Assembly (NCBI GenBank): GCA_030431355.1
Contig: JAUIJG010000005.1
Span: forward strand, 1 to 30,731
DNA from: a bacterium
Lineage (GTDB): Bacteria; Cyanobacteriota; Vampirovibrionia; Obscuribacterales; Obscuribacteraceae
DNA length: 30,731 nucleotides
Direction: 5' to 3'
The position numbers were made by a program, and so were the translations under genes. Shown piece after piece: positions 7,907 through 16,183 of the stretch; position 1 is the first letter of the stretch; each line of letters begins with the position of its first letter. The notes under the pieces were generated by a model. It was not told the origin of the DNA and made no database searches. It saw only the letters and a list, made by a program, of their open reading frames with translations.

Positions 7907-9454
7907 TTAAGAGTTAGCTTCGGCAGCCTTTAACTTTACAAACACGGTGGCTCCCTCCCCTATTTCCGACTCCAACCAGAGTTCGCCCTTGTGGAGATCT
8001 ACTATTTTCTTGACGATAGACAGACCGATTCCTGAACCGTCATACTCCTCCCTGGAATGCAAACGCTGAAAGGGTAAAAACACCTTGTCTTTGAACTCAG
8101 GCGCAATACCTATGCCATTGTCTTTCACGGATATTATTACATTTCCATCCTGAGTAGTGGAGCTAATCACTACCGACCGGTTCGCCCCATCACTGAATTT
8201 TATGGCGTTGCTTATCAAATTTTGAAAAAGCTGTATCAGTTGACCTTGATTTCCCAGGACCGGAGGAATCGCTTCAACCACAACCTGCTCACTGGCACCT
8301 TCCTCCTGCATCGACAGATTTTCCATAGCAATATCAATGCACGCACGCGGCTCTATCACATCAAATTCAACCTTGCCCCTACCCAAACGAGAGAGTTGAA
8401 GTAAAGAATCTATGAGCACTTGCATCCTATCTACCGCTTGATCAATAAAATCAAGATACTCCTTACTCTCCTCGTCCAGATCCTTGCTTGCTGCTTCAAC
8501 GAGTAGATCTGAGAATCCTCGCACCACCCGTAATGGCTCTCTCAAATCATGGGCTGCTACATAATTAAACTGTTCAAGCTCCTCATTCATAAGCGTCAAA
8601 TCTTCGTTCAAAGCGCTTATTTCTTCTGTTCTCTGGCTAACAAGCTGCTCTAGCTTCTCTTCAGAAAGTCTCTGATCTTCCACATCCACAGCGCAGCCAA
8701 ACCAGATAGTATTTGCACCACTCTTATCCGGCTCTAAACGCACGCCTCTACTGAGATACCGCCTTGATGTTCCATCCTTGATTTTCAAATGAAACTCATA
8801 CTCAAATTGATCTGCTCCACTCTCTACGGCCTCTCTCCAGGCTTTGAACGTGTTCTCACTATCCCTTTCATCTATGTAAGCCTTCCAACCATAACCAAGG
8901 TTATCCTCCAGCCTGCTGCCGGTTCGCTCAAGCCATCTTTCATTGATGAAGTCGCACTTACCCTCGTTGTCGCAGGTCCAGACAGGGACAGGAATACTGC
9001 TGGCAATTTTCTCGAACCCTTTGCTCCTTTCATGAAGCATCTCAAGCTGCAAACGTTCTTTCTCAATCTCGGTCAACTTCCGGCTCGTCTCTTCGAACTT
9101 CTCGGCAGAAGGAATTTTGACCAGGGTAGGAACCAGGCGAAAAAAAACAAGGGCGGTAATCAGCGATACCACACCAGTAATAGCATCGACAATCGCTTCT
9201 GCCCAGTAATGGGGATACCAGAATGTCCAGATCTTTATGAGGTGAGTTAGGGCGCAACAGAAGATAAAGGCTGCAAAAAGTCCGACAAGAGCCCTGTGTT
9301 TTATGTCTTTCCGTTTGCGAACCACTATCAGCAATCCAGCCGGAATTGTCAGATAAGAGATGGCCACAAGTAGATTGCCGGCCACAAAGGTCCAGAGTAG
9401 ATTCGGATCCCACGCTATGCAGTAGCCATGGGGAGCGTAATGAGAAAAATCCAT
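7907..9454 (-). CDS. Histidine kinase with ethylene-receptor-like membrane domain, PAS, HisKA, HATPase
   Basis: The 515-residue protein has three N-terminal membrane helices (about 20-107) that align without gaps in the core with plant ETR1. SYLTIPAGLL aligns with AYFSIPLELI and CALTHLIKIWTF with CGATHLINLWTF. The copper-ligand pair C67/H71 and residues Y34, I37, P38 and I64 are kept; the ETR1 Asp25 position is Asn27. A coiled coil, a PAS domain (about 150-262), a second coiled coil, HisKA with H302 in AAHDLREPL, and HATPase_c (N412/N416, GSGIGLSI) follow. The HDLREP box is typical of phytochrome-like kinases paired with Rcp1. ATG 9454 is chosen because family members begin just before PHGxC; the frame stays open to an ATG at 9529, and neither start has a good RBS. 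Confidence 0.9.
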   Translation of the reverse strand: MDFSHYAPHGYCIAWDPNLLWTFVAGNLLVAISYLTIPAGLLIVVRKRKDIKHRALVGLFAAFIFCCALTHLIKIWTFWYPHYWAEAIVDAITGVVSLITALVFFRLVPTLVKIPSAEKFEETSRKLTEIEKERLQLEMLHERSKGFEKIASSIPVPVWTCDNEGKCDFINERWLERTGSRLEDNLGYGWKAYIDERDSENTFKAWREAVESGADQFEYEFHLKIKDGTSRRYLSRGVRLEPDKSGANTIWFGCAVDVEDQRLSEEKLEQLVSQRTEEISALNEDLTLMNEELEQFNYVAAHDLREPLRVVRGFSDLLVEAASKDLDEESKEYLDFIDQAVDRMQVLIDSLLQLSRLGRGKVEFDVIEPRACIDIAMENLSMQEEGASEQVVVEAIPPVLGNQGQLIQLFQNLISNAIKFSDGANRSVVISSTTQDGNVIISVKDNGIGIAPEFKDKVFLPFQRLHSREEYDGSGIGLSIVKKIVDLHKGELWLESEIGEGATVFVKLKAAEANS

Positions 9455-9777
9455 GAAGACGAAATCTACTAAAGCTACTTTACAAGGAGACTTAGACAAA
9501 TATAGCACAAGCAAAAATTTCCCGAGCATCCCTTCCGGTTGAGGTAACTCGCCTGAGGGATAAGTGTGGCATAGGAACTAATTCTTGATGAACTTTGAGT
9601 CTTTAAAAGGCATTCCTCTCGACAACCGAAACGTATAGCAACCACAGGGATACTGACAAGCCAGAAAAAGAAAAATCCCCCGGATATGATCGCTGTTTTC
9701 CCTTGAAATAGGGATGTCGAATACCGGCAATATATGAGAATTTGGAAAAGGAGACCTATATCAGAGCAGGCAGAAAA
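9455..9777. promoter_or_regulatory. Divergent intergenic region between ethylene-receptor-like kinase and receiver-HPt gene
   Basis: About 320 bases separate the two divergent starts and must hold both promoters. I see a short inverted repeat, TCCCT (9699-9703) and AGGGA (9710-9714) with a 6-base loop, and a TTGAAA at 9703-9708, but no -10 box at good spacing. The left part is also open as a possible 25-residue N-terminal extension of the kinase. No RNA gene or other ORF is convincing here. Confidence 0.3.
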
Positions 9778-10746
9778 ATGGCGAAGAGAATACTTGTGCT
9801 TGATGATGAAAAGCACACGGCTGTTATGGTGAAAGCCATACTAAAGAAATTCGATTACGAAGTAATCTGGGCGCGCAGTAGAAGCGAAGCGACAAGTTTC
9901 TTGAACAATAGCTACTGTGACCTTGTGGTATCGGACTTTCGACTACCCGACGGCGATGGATTAACCTGGATGTCATCCATGCGTGAACAGGGGCATTACA
10001 TTCCTTTTGTGATGCTCTCAGGCTTTTCGATGAATCAGGAGATGCAGAAACGACTGAGAAACTTGCTCGGGGTCAAGTTTATTCTTGAAAAACCGATAGA
10101 CATAAAGAGATTTCCAGACTGTGTGGCGACGGCAATCACCCAGACAAGAGATGAGATCGAAGCAATATTTCTCAATGAAGTTCGTTCGAAAAAAGAATGC
10201 TCGGAAAGCAACATGTTCAGGGAATTGAACGCCATGTCCGATGCGGATCTGGAAAACTTCGATCCCTTCGAAACCTACACTTCCAGCGAAAATGAACAGG
10301 AAGATATAGTCGCTCCCCTCTATCTCCATGAGCATGAGGGGACAGGAGAGACCAAGAGTTTCAGCCTCGTAACTTTCCTCGAAGATGCCAGTAAAAATGA
10401 AGAAGGCAATGGCATGAATGAGTTCCAGGATATTCTGGATCACCGGTTGGAAGAGTTAAAAATCGACTATTTAAAAGACCTTCCGAACACTCTAAAAGTT
10501 CTCGCAGAAAAGATAGAGACTGCGCTGGAGAAGAGCGATAATGACGCTGAACTTGTTCGCGCCTTAGTGGAAGCCCATAGCTTGCAAAGCTCCGCCGGTA
10601 GCCATTCTTTCATGGCAGTGGCGGAAATCGCCCGTCAGGTGGAATCTTGCCTGGAAGCGCTTAGCTTGAGAAAGCAAAGAGAGAAAGAGATTGTGGCAGG
10701 AATGGATCTGGAAAGTGGGGCCTATCCCATAGTTCAGAGTTCTTGA
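9778..10746 (+). CDS. Receiver-HPt fusion protein, second paralogue with divergent HPt motif
   Basis: The 322-residue protein has the same layout as the one at 1726-2739. Its receiver carries D53 in LVVSDFRLPDGDG, then RNLLGVKFILEKPID, which is nearly identical to the paralogue. An acidic linker and a C-terminal HPt-like helix bundle follow. The HPt motif reads AHSLQSSAGSHS: the histidine (about residue 267) is kept, but the usual Lys-Gly after it are Gln-Ser. ATG 9778 is chosen by alignment with the paralogue; the frame also allows TTG 9742, and GAGCAGG lies about 7 bases before the ATG. It converges on the DUF389 gene with a 15-base gap. Its role is presumably a phosphorelay intermediate, but the altered motif may change transfer. 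Confidence 0.85.
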   Translation: MAKRILVLDDEKHTAVMVKAILKKFDYEVIWARSRSEATSFLNNSYCDLVVSDFRLPDGDGLTWMSSMREQGHYIPFVMLSGFSMNQEMQKRLRNLLGVKFILEKPIDIKRFPDCVATAITQTRDEIEAIFLNEVRSKKECSESNMFRELNAMSDADLENFDPFETYTSSENEQEDIVAPLYLHEHEGTGETKSFSLVTFLEDASKNEEGNGMNEFQDILDHRLEELKIDYLKDLPNTLKVLAEKIETALEKSDNDAELVRALVEAHSLQSSAGSHSFMAVAEIARQVESCLEALSLRKQREKEIVAGMDLESGAYPIVQSS

Positions 10747-10761
10747 AAAAATCACTTCCCC

Positions 10762-12246
10762 TTAAGGCTCTATAAATTGAACTGTAGGTTCAGGTTGTGG
10801 CCTCGGATTCGGCTCTTGCTTTAATGTCTCCGGGTTCAAACGCTTCTCTTTATCTCTCCGGGGACGGGGAAGAAGAGGATCTTTGACCGGAGGCGGTTCA
10901 GAGATGGCAGGCTTTCCTGAAGAACCGGAAGAACCAGGAACAGCCTCGCCCAGGGGACTCCTGAGCTTCTTATCCGGTAAAGAATCAGGCAAAGAGTCCG
11001 GCAAAGAATCAGGCAATTCCTCGCCCACTGTCACTCTTTCATGTTCATTCAACTTCGAGTGCTGGTCGTACTCGGATGATTTCTCCGGAACAACCGGAGT
11101 AAGGTCAAAAAACGGATCCACAACCTGTTCCGATGTACCCTTACTTTTGTCCACGGATTCGTCCGCTTCCCACTGTACGCTAGCTGTGTTTATGGACTTT
11201 CCTATGGGCACGGTCTTAGAACTCTCGCCCTGGGGAGTTACCTCAATGGCTGTCACCACCGTAGCCGGTATCACTCGCAACTTAAACTCAATAGGAATTC
11301 CAGTCTGTCTGACCAGGAAATCTTGCACCAGTCTGACCTGTTTAGCGTTTATAGTCTCGTTGGAACCGGACATGACAGTGGCTGTCACCTCCATCGGTTT
11401 CTGAAAACGCTTGACCTCGACTTTCTCCAGCTGTACATCCCTGAATGTGTATGTCTTTTCACTGAGGATTTGTCGAATCTTTTTGGCAAGTTGATCCTCC
11501 AAAAGCAACTCTTTCATCGAGAGCGCAAGCGGTATCGCAAGAGATACCATCAATAGCATCGATACCGAGAGACTCTTTTTGGCGCGTTTTATAGGACCGT
11601 AGCCCATAAGAAGAAAGACTAAGATCGCGGCAAAAGTTATCCCGACCAGGTTGGTGGCATAGAGCAAGAGGGCCCCAATCCAGATTTTCCATTGGCCCAG
11701 AGCGATGCCGATTCCCACCACACCTATGGGAGGAACCAGTGCTACGGCGATGGCGACCCCGGCCAGGGTATCAGCAAGCTCTTTCCGCGTCTGACAGTAG
11801 GCACCGGCGCAGCCGGCGAAAAGTGCCACCCCCAGGTCAAGTAAATTGGGTCTGGTGCGGGCCGCTATCTCATTGGTCACCTCTATGGAATTTAAAAAGG
11901 TAGATAGAAGAAAAGCTATAAAAACACTCAGGAAGGTTCCCACAATCACGGTTATAAGTGCTCTTCTAATCAGAAACGTATTAGCGATCAGACTTCCATA
12001 GGCCAGACCCATAAGCGGCTTCATCAAAGGCGCGATGATCATGGCCCCGATTATTACCGCCGCGCTATTCTGGAACAGTCCGAAAGTGGCGATCATTGTG
12101 GAAGTCGACAAAAGCACGAGAAATTCCGGCGAGAGACTGGAGATCTTGGATAGTCTCTGCCTGAGCTCGACGATATCAGCCTCCTTTTTGCCGAAGAGAG
12201 GCTGAATTCTCACATTTTCTAAATAGGGCAGGGAATCGAAAGACAT
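10762..12246 (-). CDS. DUF389 family membrane protein with proline-rich tail
   Basis: The 494-residue protein belongs to the DUF389 family (TIGR00341-like), recognised by LFQNSAAVIIGAMIIAPLM, which leads a bundle of about six membrane helices (residues 45-245). A soluble domain (about 260-335) follows. The last 140 residues are low-complexity, rich in Ser, Pro and Glu, with DSLP repeated three times and many charged residues. Family function is not established; members are conserved inner-membrane proteins. The tail is unlike the compact family core and may be a cytoplasmic or periplasmic tether. It stands alone on the minus strand, converging on the receiver-HPt gene. Confidence 0.88.
   Translation of the reverse strand: MSFDSLPYLENVRIQPLFGKKEADIVELRQRLSKISSLSPEFLVLLSTSTMIATFGLFQNSAAVIIGAMIIAPLMKPLMGLAYGSLIANTFLIRRALITVIVGTFLSVFIAFLLSTFLNSIEVTNEIAARTRPNLLDLGVALFAGCAGAYCQTRKELADTLAGVAIAVALVPPIGVVGIGIALGQWKIWIGALLLYATNLVGITFAAILVFLLMGYGPIKRAKKSLSVSMLLMVSLAIPLALSMKELLLEDQLAKKIRQILSEKTYTFRDVQLEKVEVKRFQKPMEVTATVMSGSNETINAKQVRLVQDFLVRQTGIPIEFKLRVIPATVVTAIEVTPQGESSKTVPIGKSINTASVQWEADESVDKSKGTSEQVVDPFFDLTPVVPEKSSEYDQHSKLNEHERVTVGEELPDSLPDSLPDSLPDKKLRSPLGEAVPGSSGSSGKPAISEPPPVKDPLLPRPRRDKEKRLNPETLKQEPNPRPQPEPTVQFIEP
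10979..11014 (-). repeat. Three 12-bp tandem repeats coding for (DSLP)n
   Basis: Three adjacent 12-base units, aaagaatcaggc, aaagagtccggc and aaagaatcaggc, lie inside the DUF389 gene and keep its frame. On the minus strand they encode Asp-Ser-Leu-Pro repeats. Unit one and unit three are identical and the middle one differs at silent positions, which suggests expansion followed by drift or selection on the peptide. Confidence 0.85.
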
Positions 12247-12404
12247 TTGATGGAGAGATTCCTTAATAAAATCTATAATCTGTTGAAAATCAGGTTCTTA
12301 CCCTGAATATACAACTAAAAGTGGACCTATTTTGGTAAAACAGCAATAATCCGGATGATATAAGCTATAAAATATCAGGAGCAATAAGCAGGAACAAGGC
12401 AACG

Positions 12405-12722
12405 GTGAACAATCTCAAAACAACAATATTGATACTGGGCTTAATCGTAATGATTGCAATAGGAATATATCCACCCTGGGTGTATCAAAATTCGGACGGA
12501 AAACAAACCCCTATGGGCTATTCATTCATCTGGTCGCCACCAGCCCAGAAAGTCGAGAAAAACGCCAATATATTCGGATTCAAAATTGATATGGAGCTTG
12601 GTGAGATTAAAGCCAACTCCATAGATGTCTGGAAATTACTAATTCAAGAAGCAATAGCTGCCGGTATCACCTTTGGTGCAGCCACGGTAGCCGGCTCTAC
12701 GGGAAAACAAAAAGCGGATTAG
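12405..12722 (+). CDS. Small membrane protein of unknown function
   Basis: The 105-residue protein is not one I recognise. It has a hydrophobic N-terminal segment (about residues 5-24, ILILGLIVMIAIGIYPPW), a short polar region with YSFIWSPP, and a second moderately hydrophobic stretch near the C terminus (LLIQEAIAAGITFGAATVAG). Start GTG 12405 is preceded by AAGG 5 bases upstream. The stop at 12720-12722 is immediately adjacent to the stop of the convergent MscS gene. The coding case rests on the open frame, the RBS and the coherent membrane-protein composition. An anchored, mostly extracytoplasmic small protein is the simplest reading. Confidence 0.6.
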   Translation: MNNLKTTILILGLIVMIAIGIYPPWVYQNSDGKQTPMGYSFIWSPPAQKVEKNANIFGFKIDMELGEIKANSIDVWKLLIQEAIAAGITFGAATVAGSTGKQKAD

Positions 12723-14009
12723 TTAAGTGAGAATAACGGTCTCTTCCTTATCAAATCGCTTCATAATCTCTTCGAACAATCTATCTTTCGTGGTTCTGCG
12801 TTCCTTGAAGTCGACAGGATAGCGAACGGTGTATTCCAGTGCACTACTGGTGATGTTCAAACTGATTATGGGGTCGAGCCGTTCATCCTCCACAAGATAC
12901 TTATTCTTCACAGACTCCCAGTGAATCTTGGCCAGTTTGACGTACTCGCCCACCACCTCTTCAGCCACTTCACCAAGAACCTGCCTGGCGAGCGCAAAAT
13001 CACTCTCTTGTTTAATGGTAATAACGATCTCATCCCAGAGAAATGGCAAATCTTTGGAGTAGTTGAACAAAGGCGCAGTGAATACCACGCTGTTTGAAAT
13101 CCTCACGATGCGTCCAGTGTAGAGGTCGCCGTTAACCCACTCTCCCAGCTCCATCAATGTGGTTCGCATGAATGTTATATCAATAACATCTCCTTTGATT
13201 CCGCCCAGTTGGACCCTGTCACCAACCTTGAAGAGATCTCCGAAAGCGATGGCGACCCAACCGGCCAGGCTGATGAAGACCTCTTTAAGAGCGAAAGCCA
13301 CTCCAGCGGAGATGGCTCCTAAGATTACAGCCAAGTTGCCTAAAACATCACGGAAGACAACTGTGGCAAAGATCAAGCAGATAAAGTAAGCAGCAAACTC
13401 CACCACCTTAGAGAAGGTGTACTTATGAGAGTTATCGGGAAAGTATTTGACGAATGAATTTCTGATGGAATAAGCGAAAAGCATGACCACAAGAAAACCG
13501 AGAAATGCCGTCAGCGCTTTTAAAGCCATGGGAGTGGAGAACATATGAAGCAAGTTAGAGCTGAAATTTTGCCAGCGCACCTGCTCCACAAGTTCGGCAA
13601 AATTTCGCTTCGCCTTGTTGCCTTCAACTAAAGCCCGGATCTTGGCCAGATACTGGTGCCCAAGCTCCATCTGATCTGTCTCTGCCGCTTCAGCATCAGC
13701 CGGAGTAATGGTGGTGATGACTGTATCGCCGGCCACCACATTGACGTTATTGCCAGCGATCTTTACCTTGAAATTGGAAGGATCGAAGTCCGGTTGCTCG
13801 ATAACTTTGATGATTCTCTTTTTTACATGCTCCGCTCTCGAGCGCGGAGAATAAGGACCGAGACTCTCATTAATCGTAAAAATACTCTGATCAAGAATAA
13901 CTACGTCTTCTGCTTTACCGTCGGCTTTCTTTGCTTCAGCCGGCAAACAACTGACACCTAAAAGAAAAAAGACAAAGAGAGCTACAAAAATACGACTGAC
14001 TTCTCTCAT
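12723..14009 (-). CDS. MscS-family mechanosensitive channel (short form)
   Basis: The 428-residue protein has a signal peptide (1 to about 26, ending CLPAEAKK) and an extracytoplasmic domain (about 35-125, with IFTINESLGPYSPRSRAEHV). Three or four membrane helices follow. The MscS pore/TM3 and beta region is ILGAISAGVAFALKE, then FGDLFKVGDRVQLGGIKGDV. A C-terminal alpha/beta domain ends the protein. The family forms heptameric channels that open on membrane tension and release solutes in osmotic downshock. The ATG at 14009 forms TGATG with the upstream stop, so it is translationally coupled to the long MscS gene; TTG 14012 is an alternative. AAGGG lies shortly upstream. Confidence 0.9.
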   Translation of the reverse strand: MREVSRIFVALFVFFLLGVSCLPAEAKKADGKAEDVVILDQSIFTINESLGPYSPRSRAEHVKKRIIKVIEQPDFDPSNFKVKIAGNNVNVVAGDTVITTITPADAEAAETDQMELGHQYLAKIRALVEGNKAKRNFAELVEQVRWQNFSSNLLHMFSTPMALKALTAFLGFLVVMLFAYSIRNSFVKYFPDNSHKYTFSKVVEFAAYFICLIFATVVFRDVLGNLAVILGAISAGVAFALKEVFISLAGWVAIAFGDLFKVGDRVQLGGIKGDVIDITFMRTTLMELGEWVNGDLYTGRIVRISNSVVFTAPLFNYSKDLPFLWDEIVITIKQESDFALARQVLGEVAEEVVGEYVKLAKIHWESVKNKYLVEDERLDPIISLNITSSALEYTVRYPVDFKERRTTKDRLFEEIMKRFDKEETVILT

Positions 14010-16078
14010 CAACCCTTACCCTTAGAAGAGCTCAGCCCTCCGCTCAGATTCACATTGAAAGCCGGAGGTTCATATCCTGGCTTCAAATCACTTTCTGGAA
14101 TAGTGATTCTGTTTCCGTCTCTTACTGCATGGTAAGTAGGAGAAAGAATTTCAATCCCCTTGCGGTGAAAAAGATCCTGTATCTGTAAATGGAGATTGGC
14201 GTAGATCTTGCTCATCAGGTGAGGATGCTCCGTGGAAGCATTAATCTCATACTTAACGGAAAAATCGCCAAGCTCTGTCTGCCAGACAAAGGGTGGCGGA
14301 TCGTCAAGGATATATTCGGTCTGCTGGGCGGCTTCTAATAGGGCTTCATGAACCGCTTGCCAGGGCACATCGTATCCGATAGTCACCGATGTGTGCAGTA
14401 TCAGTCCACCATTTTGGGCGGAGGCGCTGTAGTTCACGATGTGGTTTCCGAGCACAAGACCGTTAGGAATGGTAATGATCTCGTTTTTAATAGTCTTGAT
14501 CTTGGTGGCTAAAAGAGTTTTCTCCATTACATCACCGACGGTATCAGCGATTTTAACCCGATCACCGATTCTCAATGCTCCGGTGTAAGTCAAAAATATG
14601 CCGGAGATAATATGTGACAGGGCGCCGGTTGAGGCAAGAGAAAAGAGAACTCCAAGAAAGATTGAAACCTGCTGAAAGGCTGGACTGCCAGCGCCAGGCA
14701 AATAGGGGAACAAAAGAATGAGAGAAAAGGCGATGATCAAAAATCTTGCGATTTTGTAAGTGGGCATTGACCAGTCCGGATCGAAACCCGGCATGGTAAT
14801 CGTCTCCCGTTGAATCTCCCTGAAGATAAAGTGGGTGAAAGCGATCACATAGTAGGTAGAAACCAGGATGAATATGATGAAAAGCAGATTCGGAATGTAA
14901 GAGACAATGGCCGGCCAGACGATACCTGCAATCGGTCTGAGAAGCAGATGAATTCCTTCCTGGGCAATCGGCTTGGTCACCGGAAAGTAAGAGAGAACAC
15001 AGGATAAGTAGATGGAGATAATAGAGATGAATACTATTACCCGGAATACCCTTACGAATCCGGATATCAAATCAGTAATGGTTGCAGCAGAGACAAGTTC
15101 AGCCTTCTGAATCCGCAAGGGACCAATCACTGTTCCTCTCCAGCGATGCAAGACCACATAGACTTGGCGGAAGATCCAGTTGACTGCCCGGATTAGAAAG
15201 AATAGTACGATGGTGGTCAATATTGAGAAACCCACCGCTATAAGGTTTGTCTCAAGGGTGTTGATCTTGAGATCGTCAAGCAATGCCAACTTCAAAAGAT
15301 AAGCATAATCTTTGGCAAGCTCCTGACGATTCTCATATCCTTCAGCCCTGGCATCCGGCTCCGTAACAGTAAAGAGGGTATGAGGTCCGGCTACTATATT
15401 GGTGCTATAACCACTCTCCTCGGTCTTGATCTCATGAACAAGCCTGAGACTATCCGGATCCTTCTCAAGAGAGGTCAAGCGCTCTTCTATGCTCTTCACC
15501 CTTACCGAAGGAGTATAAGCTCCAAGAGAAGCTCTAATTCTAAAGATCTCTTTCCCATCGAGCATAAGGGGTACACCATCTTTGGTGGTCTTAAGATGGG
15601 GCTCTCTTCTTTCCGGCTCCTTTATAACCTTCTCCAGAACCTTGAATTCAGGCACAGGAGGTCCTTCCAGTGCTCCTGCAGCAGGCACAGGTTGAACCGC
15701 CGGCTTATCTTTTTTCAGCTCCAAACCGCTAACAGGCTCCGGAGAGTCTTTCACCACACCAGAAGAAGCTTTTGGGGGCTTCGAAGTGGAAGGCTCCCCC
15801 GGCGTATTCTTCTGAATTGGCTCCTTCTCACCGGCAAGAGAGCTGGACGGAACAACTGAGGGAACGCTAGAAGGAACATCTGCAGATAGCTCTGAATCGC
15901 TCTTCGCTTCTACATCGTAAACAGTCTTAGCCGATTCTGTGGACTCCTGGCTGGGGCCGCCGGTGGACTCCTGGCTAAAGCCTGGAGTGTAAGCCACGCC
16001 AAAGAGCAGCACTATCAGTAGTGCTCCAACGAAGAAAGGATTCGGAGTAAGGATTGATTTTCTAGAGAGCTCGATCAT
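14009..16078 (-). CDS. MscS-family mechanosensitive channel (long form)
   Basis: The 689-residue protein has an N-terminal signal or anchor segment (about 15-35) and a Ser/Pro-rich linker (37-165). A periplasmic domain (about 168-262, with IFRIRASLGAYTPSVRVKSI) is shared with the short MscS protein downstream. Several membrane helices follow (about 275-460). The MscS core is near 470-550 (STGALSHIISGIFLTYTGAL, then RIGDRVKIADTVGDV), and a C-terminal domain contains ITIPNGLVLGNHIVNYS. It is much longer than the 286-residue E. coli MscS and resembles cyanobacterial large homologues. The adjacent stop and start with the short form suggest equal expression and possibly related or mixed channels (inference). 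The RBS before ATG 16078 is weak. Confidence 0.92.
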   Translation of the reverse strand: MIELSRKSILTPNPFFVGALLIVLLFGVAYTPGFSQESTGGPSQESTESAKTVYDVEAKSDSELSADVPSSVPSVVPSSSLAGEKEPIQKNTPGEPSTSKPPKASSGVVKDSPEPVSGLELKKDKPAVQPVPAAGALEGPPVPEFKVLEKVIKEPERREPHLKTTKDGVPLMLDGKEIFRIRASLGAYTPSVRVKSIEERLTSLEKDPDSLRLVHEIKTEESGYSTNIVAGPHTLFTVTEPDARAEGYENRQELAKDYAYLLKLALLDDLKINTLETNLIAVGFSILTTIVLFFLIRAVNWIFRQVYVVLHRWRGTVIGPLRIQKAELVSAATITDLISGFVRVFRVIVFISIISIYLSCVLSYFPVTKPIAQEGIHLLLRPIAGIVWPAIVSYIPNLLFIIFILVSTYYVIAFTHFIFREIQRETITMPGFDPDWSMPTYKIARFLIIAFSLILLFPYLPGAGSPAFQQVSIFLGVLFSLASTGALSHIISGIFLTYTGALRIGDRVKIADTVGDVMEKTLLATKIKTIKNEIITIPNGLVLGNHIVNYSASAQNGGLILHTSVTIGYDVPWQAVHEALLEAAQQTEYILDDPPPFVWQTELGDFSVKYEINASTEHPHLMSKIYANLHLQIQDLFHRKGIEILSPTYHAVRDGNRITIPESDLKPGYEPPAFNVNLSGGLSSSKGKG

Positions 16079-16183
16079 TCAACACCATCAGGGTTAAAAC
16101 ACCCCTATATTAGCGCCTTGAAACGATCTAAGGTATCAAATTTAGAACCACTTTAGGATGTACGAGCCCCTGGATAGATCCGA

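Noticed and set aside
7907..9454. Calling the kinase a proven ethylene receptor
   Set aside because: Asp25, essential in ETR1, is Asn here, and homologous domains occur in many bacteria with unknown ligands. Only an ethylene-receptor-like domain is supported.
9699..9714. TCCCT/AGGGA inverted repeat as an operator
   Set aside because: Five base pairs with a six-base loop is too short to separate from chance without comparative data.
10883..11404. Open frame on the plus strand opposite the DUF389 tail, with a GKES repeat
   Set aside because: The GKES repeat is the complement of the DSLP repeat in the real gene. The start has no RBS and the product is low-complexity.
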